Source of the DNA: Tenacibaculum finnmarkense
Lineage (GTDB): Bacteria > Bacteroidota > Bacteroidia > Flavobacteriales > Flavobacteriaceae
Reading direction: 5' to 3'
Length of the DNA: 64,000 nucleotides
NCBI RefSeq assembly: GCF_900239185.1
Contig: NZ_OENA01000097.1
Span: 126,540 to 190,539 of the forward strand
The position numbers and the translations under genes are program-made. The notes beneath the pieces were generated by a model that had not been told where the DNA came from, did no database searches, and worked only from the letters and a program-made list of their open reading frames with translations. Positions 58,491-64,000 of the stretch are shown in pieces (the first letter of the stretch is position 1; each line of letters opens with the position of its first letter).

Positions 58491-59168
58491 ATGATTGACC
58501 AAGGATTATTAGCATATTTAGAAGGTTTTATTACCGACAAAAGAAAAGAAACATTTAACAGCGTTTTAAATGAAAGAACACGTCATTTTACTGTTGTTTT
58601 AGAAGATATTTATCAACCTCATAACGCAAGTGCGGTGGTGAGAAGTTGTGATATTTTTGGTGTTCAAGATGTGTATGCCATTGAAAATAGATTTACAAAC
58701 AAAGTATCTCGACACGTTGCAAAAGGAAGCCAAAAATGGTTAAATATCAACAGGTATAAAGAAGATGGCGATAATACAAAAGCCTGTATTGACGACTTAC
58801 GAGCAAAAGGTTATCAAATAATTGGTACAACACCACATACTGATTCATGTGTGTTATCTGATTTTGATGTTACTAAAAAATCAGCCTTTGTATTTGGTGC
58901 CGAAAAAGACGGGATTTCTGACTATATAAAACAAGAAGCCGACGGTTTTTTAAAAATTCCGATGGTTGGTTTTACCGAAAGTTTAAATATATCGGTAGCC
59001 GCTGCAATTACTTTGAACGATGTTACGGCACGTTTGCGTAAAACAAATATCGATTGGAAATTAAGCAAAGAAGAACAGCGTGTTTTATATTTTGAATGGA
59101 TTAAAAACACGATAAAAAATCCTGATAAATTAATTGAATATTATCATAAAGAATTACAAAATTCTTAA
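58491..59168 (+). CDS. trmH: tRNA (guanosine-18-2'-O)-methyltransferase
   Basis: The start at 58491 (MIDQGLLAYLEGFITDKRKE) gives 225 residues. SPOUT motifs are FTVVLEDIYQPHNASAVVRS (motif 1), SAFVFGAEKDGISDYIKQEA (motif 2) and FLKIPMVGFTESLNISVAAA (motif 3). Length and layout match TrmH, which methylates G18 in the D-loop. It overlaps the convergent topB by 4 bp with no terminator between them. Confidence 0.9.
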   Translation: MIDQGLLAYLEGFITDKRKETFNSVLNERTRHFTVVLEDIYQPHNASAVVRSCDIFGVQDVYAIENRFTNKVSRHVAKGSQKWLNINRYKEDGDNTKACIDDLRAKGYQIIGTTPHTDSCVLSDFDVTKKSAFVFGAEKDGISDYIKQEADGFLKIPMVGFTESLNISVAAAITLNDVTARLRKTNIDWKLSKEEQRVLYFEWIKNTIKNPDKLIEYYHKELQNS

Positions 59169-61486
59169 TTAGTACTGATAATCTTTAAAACCAAATCTTT
59201 AGTCAACGTTTGTCCGTTGGCTATTTTTTTGATGTTATCAAAGGTAAATACAAAATTACAACCGCTTTTATAATCAGAGCATCCATATGCCGATTTTCCT
59301 TTTAAAACTGTTCCTTTTTTACATTTCGGGCAGGGGATAGTTTCTGTGTTTTTGGTGTTCTTCGAAGTTGAGGTTTTATCTGTTGCTTGTTTTTCTTCTA
59401 ATTTTAAATTGAAATTTTCATCAAAACGAACTAGACCTTCTATTTTATCATTTCCATTTTTGAAACCTTTTAAATTGGTGGTGCAACCTTTATCTAGCAA
59501 GCGAATTAATTGGTTTTCAGAGACTTTTTTATCCATAAAACTAAAAGGTAAAGTAAAATTACAACCCGTTTTATACCCTGAACATCCGTAGGCTGTTTTT
59601 CCTTTTAATAATTGCCCTTTTTTACATTTTGGGCATGTTTTACCGACAATTATTTTCTTAGAAGCAACCTCTTTTTTAGCTGATTTTATAGTTGTTTTAG
59701 GTGTTTGGTTATCCGAAGAAAGTCGTTTTGTTTTATTGCTTGAACGAACTTCATACACCAATTCATCCACCATTTTTTTCATGTTTTTGATAAATGTTCC
59801 TGCATTAAATTCGCCACGTTCAATTTCTTTTAGTCGCTTTTCCCAAAGCCCTGTAAGTTCTGCCGATTTTAATAATTCGTTATCAATTAAATCAATCAAT
59901 TCAATTCCTGTTTCGGTAGGAATTACCAGTTTTTTCTGACGTTCAATATATTTTCGTCTAAATAAAGTTTCAATAATACTTGCACGAGTTGACGGGCGAC
60001 CGATACCATTTTCCTTCATTAATTCACGCATTTGATCGTCATCGACTTGTTTTCCTGCGGTTTCCATAGCACGTAATAAACTAGCTTCGGTGTAATTTCG
60101 TGGTGGTTTGGTTTCTTTTTGTAAAAAACTAGGTTCGTGGGTTCCTTTTTCACCTTTTACAAAAGTCGGTAATACGTTGGTTTCTGTTTTTTTGCTGTCG
60201 TTTGCGTGCTCAAAAACAATACGCCATCCTTTTGATAAAATTTCTTTACCGCTTGTTTTAAAAGATATATCACCAACTTTTCCAATTACAGAAGTGTTCG
60301 CAACATCACTTTCAGGATAAAAAACAGCAATAAAACGACGGGTAATAATATCGTACACTTGTTGCTGATTGTAGGGTAAATTATTTTGAATCCCCGTAGG
60401 AATAATAGCGTGGTGATCGGTTACTTTTTTATCATCAAAAACCTTTTTAGATTTCTTTATTTTCTGCCCTAATAATGGTTTTGTTAAGGTATTAAAATTA
60501 GTTAGTTTCCCTAAAATTCCTGCTATTTTTGGATACACATCGTTGGGTAAAAAAGTAGTATCAACCCTCGGATATGTTACCACTTTCATTTCATAAAGCT
60601 TTTGAACCATTTTTAATGTTTCATCCGCAGAAAAGCCAAATTTAGTATTACAATATACTTGTAATCCTGTTAAATCAAATAATTTAGGAGCGTATTCTTT
60701 TCCTTTTTTCTTGGTCACCGAAGTAATTTCAAAATCACTTTCTTTTACTTTATCAGCAAAAATCTGCCCTGCTTCTTTCTTTAAAAAACGACCTTCTTCG
60801 TAAGAAAAAAGTGTTTCTCTGTATAGGGTTTGTAGTTCCCAGTAAGGTTGCGATTTGAAGTTTTGAATTTCTTTAAATCGATTAACCAACATTGCAAGGG
60901 TGGGGGTTTGCACTCTTCCTACGGATAATACTTGTTTGTATCCGCCAAATTTAACAGTGTATAATCGGGTGGCATTTAAGCCTAATAACCAGTCGCCGAT
61001 GGCACGTGAAAACCCTGCGTAATATAAATTATCGTATTCTTTAGAGGGTTTTAAATTTTTAAAACCTTCACGAATTGCTTCTTCGGTTAGCGATGAAATC
61101 CATAAACGTTGCACTTCGCCTTTATAACCAGCTTGGTTGATTACCCAACGCTGTATTAATTCTCCTTCTGTTCCTGCATCGCCACAATTAATAACCAAAT
61201 CGGCTTTGTCAAATAATGATTTTACAATTTTAAATTGCTTTTGAATACCTTGATCGCCGGTTACTTTGGTATTAAAATGTTCGGGAAGCATGGGTAAATT
61301 ATTCAAATCCCAACTTTTCCAATGTGGTTTGTAATCTTTGGGCTCTAAAAGCGTGCATAAATGCCCAAAAGTGTAGGTTACCGCATAGCCGTTTCCTTCA
61401 AAATAGCCATCTCTTTTGGTGTTGGCTCCTAATATATTAGCAATTTCTTTTGCTACACTTGGTTTTTCGGCAATACAGACTTTCAT
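59165..61486 (-). CDS. topB: DNA topoisomerase III (type IA) with two zinc ribbons
   Basis: The 773 residues open with the Toprim motif MKVCIAEKPSVAKEIANILG, with acidic residues in DLVINCGDAGTEGELIQRW, then YYAGFSRAIGDWLLGLNATR, the active-site Tyr region MKVVTYPRVDTTFLP and GRPSTRASIIETLFRRKYIE. The C-terminal part has two zinc-ribbon-like repeats (CPKCKKGQLLKGKTAYGC and CPKCKKGTVLKGKSAYGC). It relaxes and decatenates DNA. Its 3' end overlaps trmH by 4 bp. Confidence 0.96.
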   Translation of the reverse strand: MKVCIAEKPSVAKEIANILGANTKRDGYFEGNGYAVTYTFGHLCTLLEPKDYKPHWKSWDLNNLPMLPEHFNTKVTGDQGIQKQFKIVKSLFDKADLVINCGDAGTEGELIQRWVINQAGYKGEVQRLWISSLTEEAIREGFKNLKPSKEYDNLYYAGFSRAIGDWLLGLNATRLYTVKFGGYKQVLSVGRVQTPTLAMLVNRFKEIQNFKSQPYWELQTLYRETLFSYEEGRFLKKEAGQIFADKVKESDFEITSVTKKKGKEYAPKLFDLTGLQVYCNTKFGFSADETLKMVQKLYEMKVVTYPRVDTTFLPNDVYPKIAGILGKLTNFNTLTKPLLGQKIKKSKKVFDDKKVTDHHAIIPTGIQNNLPYNQQQVYDIITRRFIAVFYPESDVANTSVIGKVGDISFKTSGKEILSKGWRIVFEHANDSKKTETNVLPTFVKGEKGTHEPSFLQKETKPPRNYTEASLLRAMETAGKQVDDDQMRELMKENGIGRPSTRASIIETLFRRKYIERQKKLVIPTETGIELIDLIDNELLKSAELTGLWEKRLKEIERGEFNAGTFIKNMKKMVDELVYEVRSSNKTKRLSSDNQTPKTTIKSAKKEVASKKIIVGKTCPKCKKGQLLKGKTAYGCSGYKTGCNFTLPFSFMDKKVSENQLIRLLDKGCTTNLKGFKNGNDKIEGLVRFDENFNLKLEEKQATDKTSTSKNTKNTETIPCPKCKKGTVLKGKSAYGCSDYKSGCNFVFTFDNIKKIANGQTLTKDLVLKIISTN

Positions 61487-61557
61487 TAGCTTTATTTATT
61501 CGATTTTTAGAGATTCGAAATTACTAAAATAAATTGGTTCGTGTGAAAACTAATTTT

Positions 61558-61899
61558 TTATTCTTCGGATGCTGTTTTTTCTACCATTTCTAAATAAATA
61601 TCTTCTACATGTTCTCTCGCCCAAGCTGTTTTTCTTAAAAAACCAAGGCTTGATTTTGTTGTTGGATTGTTTATAAAACAACGAATATTTACACGTTCTC
61701 CTAAATATTCCCAGCCATAATGTGCTACTAAACGTTCTAAAACTTGTGCTAATTTTACGCCGTGAAGTGGGTTTTTTAATTGTTCTTCAGTAGCTTGTCT
61801 TCTAATTTTTTTAACAGGTTTTGCTGTTGTTTCTTCGTTTTTTTGTTGGTCATTTTGTTGGTTATTTTCAGTACTATTATGATTATTTTCTACGGTCAT
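61558..61899 (-). CDS. VF530-family DNA-binding protein
   Basis: The 113-residue protein has a low-complexity N-terminus rich in Asn, Gln and Glu. The VF530/DUF2132 domain follows: [40 protein letters not shown] and [20 protein letters not shown]. Family members adopt a small helical fold with proposed DNA binding. It lies next to topB, 71 bp upstream on the same strand, but a functional link is only inferred. Confidence 0.88.
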   Translation of the reverse strand: MTVENNHNSTENNQQNDQQKNEETTAKPVKKIRRQATEEQLKNPLHGVKLAQVLERLVAHYGWEYLGERVNIRCFINNPTTKSSLGFLRKTAWAREHVEDIYLEMVEKTASEE

Positions 61900-62052
61900 T
61901 GTTTATATAGTATTTGCCTGTTATTTTTTTCTGATTTTAGCGAAGTTATTGATTTAGACCTTAAAATTCAAGCTAAATTTTTAGACATTTTTAAAAAATT
62001 AGGTAGCGTATATTTATTTAAATAACGGCACTTTTAATAGGCTATAATAAAG

Positions 62053-62060
62053 TACCTTTG
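62053..62060 (+). promoter_or_regulatory. TAnnTTTG box of the methyltransferase gene
   Basis: TACCTTTG matches the consensus and lies 75 nt before the ATG at 62136. Confidence 0.5.
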
Positions 62061-62135
62061 ACGCAGTTTTATAACGCTTTTAATTTGTAAAACTAAGTAG
62101 CTATTTTTAAGCTGACAATAACAGAAAACCCAATT

Positions 62136-63203
62136 ATGATTACAGACATAAAAATAAATAAACCAACGCCAATTGCTGTTGATAAAACCATAAAACCATA
62201 TAAAGGTGGTACAAATATTAGAGCTACTATCGAAACTTTAGAAGCTGGTAAATACGTGCTAATTACTGGCTTATACAGTAATGGTTTAACGCTTTTAGAA
62301 GAACTACATAAGTATTTGAAAAGAACGTTGCCAAACAAAACTTTTGAAGAACAACGTGCATATAGAGCAAAATACCAAGCGCTTTCAAACCTTGTTTTAG
62401 TTGAAATAGCTGATCATAAATTAGTTGTTAGAAAATCGCCATCAATAGGTTGGTTTGAAAAATTTTATCCTGAAAACACCAATTATTTACTAACTTTCCC
62501 TCAAGTTCAAGGGTTAAATAGTGCTTGGCAATGGTATTTAAAAGGACTTACGATTCCTGTTTTACGTAATAAAATACATCCATATTATGGAACGTATTTT
62601 CCAACTCGTTTTGAACATTTATATATTTTTGATAAATGGTTATCAAAATATGAAGGTGCTAAAAAATCGGCTGTTGATGTAGGTATTGGCTGTGGTGTTC
62701 TTTCTTTTCAGATGGTAAAACATGGTTTTCAGAAAGTTTTTGGTACCGATACCAACCCAAATGCGATTGCTGGATTATCTGAATTTATGGGAGAAACAAA
62801 GTTATCTCGAAAAATAGAGTTAGACTTTGGGCATCTTTTTGGAAACTTAAAAAAGCAAACAGAATTAATTGTTTTTAATCCACCTTGGTTGCCAAAATTA
62901 CAAAAAGGCGATGCAATTGATAAAGCAATTTATTATGATGAAGATTTATTTCCAGAATTTTTTGAACAAGCAAAAGAACGTTTGTTACCTGATGGAAAAT
63001 TACTGCTTTTATTTTCAAATTTAGCAGAAATAACCAATGTAACAGAAGAGCATCCAATAAAGAATGAACTTGCTAACGGAGGAAGGTTTAAATTGGAAAA
63101 ATGTTATACAAAACCTGTAAAAAGAGCTTCTGAAATAACAAAACGTAACCAACATTGGCGTTCTTTAGAAGAAGTACAACTTTGGGTATTGACTCATAAA
63201 TAA
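62136..63203 (+). CDS. SAM-dependent methyltransferase with NPPW motif
   Basis: The 355 residues have an N-terminal region of unknown role (residues 1-165) and a class I methyltransferase domain: SAVDVGIGCGVLSFQMVKHG (SAM motif), KVFGTDTNPNAIAGLSEF and the catalytic ELIVFNPPWLPKL. NPPW marks enzymes acting on amide or exocyclic nitrogens (HemK/PrmC-like or RNA/DNA amino groups). The substrate cannot be decided from sequence; the family is common in Bacteroidota. Confidence 0.82.
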   Translation: MITDIKINKPTPIAVDKTIKPYKGGTNIRATIETLEAGKYVLITGLYSNGLTLLEELHKYLKRTLPNKTFEEQRAYRAKYQALSNLVLVEIADHKLVVRKSPSIGWFEKFYPENTNYLLTFPQVQGLNSAWQWYLKGLTIPVLRNKIHPYYGTYFPTRFEHLYIFDKWLSKYEGAKKSAVDVGIGCGVLSFQMVKHGFQKVFGTDTNPNAIAGLSEFMGETKLSRKIELDFGHLFGNLKKQTELIVFNPPWLPKLQKGDAIDKAIYYDEDLFPEFFEQAKERLLPDGKLLLLFSNLAEITNVTEEHPIKNELANGGRFKLEKCYTKPVKRASEITKRNQHWRSLEEVQLWVLTHK

Positions 63204-63235
63204 GCTGATTTACATAAATATATTTTGTAATGAAT

Positions 63236-63272
63236 TAAACCTCACAGATTTTTAAAATCTGTGAGGTTTTTT
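63236..63272 (+). terminator. CCTCACAG hairpin acting as terminator
   Basis: AAACCTCACAGATTTT / AAAATCTGTGAGGTTT plus six Ts, 33 nt after the methyltransferase gene. It is related to the hairpins at 41219 and 44960, showing that family can act as terminators. Confidence 0.85.
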
Positions 63273-63310
63273 ATTGAGGATAAAAAAGTGTTGGTTTGTT
63301 GTACTTTTAA

Positions 63311-64000
63311 CTACACATTTTCCATTAAAAAACTAGTAATTTTATCTTTTCGATATTGAATATTTTCTTTTGTCCAAAGTGATTTTTCTTTTGTGATTTC
63401 TTGAATTTCACGTTGTTGTTCGGAATGTTTATAGCTGTCTCTTTTTTCGATAAATGGTTTGTTTCCTTCAGAACAGTTATGAGATTTAGAAAGTAATAAA
63501 TAGTTACCTAAACAATTTAGATACTCATTTATAAATGTTTCATCATAAGTATCATATCCTTTTTCAGGATTTTCAGTTTGTGGAGCAATATGTTCTAATT
63601 CAGGGTTTATGATTTTATCAAAACGAGTAGGCGTATAGCCGTTTTTCCCTTTAGATTCTAAATTGTTTTCATATTTCCAAAGTAAAAATTTAGAAGTTTT
63701 ATGATTGATACCGCCTTGTAAAGAGCGTTTTAATTCAGTATTATTCCAATATGCCCACCACCAATCTTCTGTTGTTTTCATCCATTGGATTCTGTCAATA
63801 ATTGTTGTTATACTTGGGTTTTCAAGCGTGAAATTTTGATAAACATCATTTATTCTTGAGGTAATATCAGCTCTAGTACCAATTAATCGGTGTCGTAAAA
63901 TAATCGATTCTAAATTAGAAGATAGTTGATTAATTTCTTGTATCGGCAACCCAAATTGATACGCTTTAATTAAAAAAGGTATCGCAATACCGATTCCGCC
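63311..64000 (-). CDS. GmrSD-type (DUF262/DUF1524) restriction protein, C-terminal part
   Basis: The open frame runs off the window, so the N-terminal part is outside. 229 residues are visible: a helical region (GGIGIAIPFLIKAYQFGL, IILRHRLIGTRADITSRIND) and the GmrD/DUF1524 HNH-like nuclease domain with ELEHIAPQTENPEKG (His-containing beta-alpha-metal motif), LNCLGNYLLLSKSHNCSEGN and KPFIEKRDSY. Such proteins are type IV restriction enzymes that cut modified DNA such as glucosylated phage DNA. The DUF262 NTPase domain with its DGQQR motif should be upstream. A start at 63949 is an artefact; the frame continues through it. Confidence 0.85.
   Translation of the reverse strand, partial: GGIGIAIPFLIKAYQFGLPIQEINQLSSNLESIILRHRLIGTRADITSRINDVYQNFTLENPSITTIIDRIQWMKTTEDWWWAYWNNTELKRSLQGGINHKTSKFLLWKYENNLESKGKNGYTPTRFDKIINPELEHIAPQTENPEKGYDTYDETFINEYLNCLGNYLLLSKSHNCSEGNKPFIEKRDSYKHSEQQREIQEITKEKSLWTKENIQYRKDKITSFLMENV

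Overview
The window is low-GC DNA from a marine-type member of the Bacteroidota, family Flavobacteriaceae (Tenacibaculum or Polaribacter-like; the genus is a guess). Four things support this. Promoters match TAnnTTTG and Shine-Dalgarno sites are absent. One protein ends in a type IX secretion (gliding-motility type) C-terminal domain. The housekeeping genes have forms common in this family: monomeric NADP isocitrate dehydrogenase, a 53-residue L34, a HemC-HemD fusion, a 950-residue CarB without its allosteric domain, and the alternative GlmU-like protein. Fixed intergenic hairpin repeats are scattered through the window.

Layout. 1-895 is a tandem array of about 144-bp units, each holding two inverted repeats, and it probably continues to the left of the window. 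1239-9245 holds five consecutive secreted proteins built from tail-fibre-like modules (GDxW...YDGxxW and GQVLSSTG), the last with a T9SS sorting domain; this is the least explained gene cluster here. 9350-16830 is housekeeping: icd, rplS, trmD, a pseudouridine synthase, acpH-like, pepD and recR. 16900-30362 is a heme region: hemJ, a LipL32-family gene broken by one in-frame TGA, hemH, an rRNA/tRNA methyltransferase, an AraC-type regulator, then hemA-hemCD-hemB-hemL-hemE-(thioredoxin-like)-(EI24-like)-hemF. Together these encode every step from glutamyl-tRNA to protoheme. 30576-44408 is mixed metabolism and lipoprotein biogenesis: an E2 acyltransferase, a TIGR01777 epimerase, a DUF885 lipoprotein with a PLD-like membrane protein, CsaA-like, cysS-yidD-lgt, an iminopeptidase, a guanine-deaminase-like enzyme, a cysteine-cluster protein and fumC. 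44556-56280 holds an unlisted 57-residue membrane protein, an outer-membrane receptor, yidC, pyrG, rpmH, carB, a thioesterase and a small membrane-anchored protein. 56380-63203 holds the GlmU-like protein, a DUF6495-type protein, trmH, topB, a VF530-type protein and a methyltransferase. The right edge cuts a GmrSD-type (DUF262/DUF1524) restriction gene.

Non-coding structure. Every gene-free gap over 300 bp is occupied by repeats: 1-1238, 41102-41432, 44730-45137, 47598-47923, 54994-55300 and 57556-57926. The most striking is a ~90-bp element present in six copies. Five sit just downstream of a Rho-independent terminator and the sixth just after a stop codon, always in the same orientation relative to the gene that ends there, with compensatory changes in the central hairpin. 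A ~180-bp MITE-like element with GAGCCTGTTTAAA inverted ends and a TAA target occurs in two near-complete and two partial copies. No tRNA, rRNA, CRISPR array, autonomous insertion sequence or replication origin was recognised.
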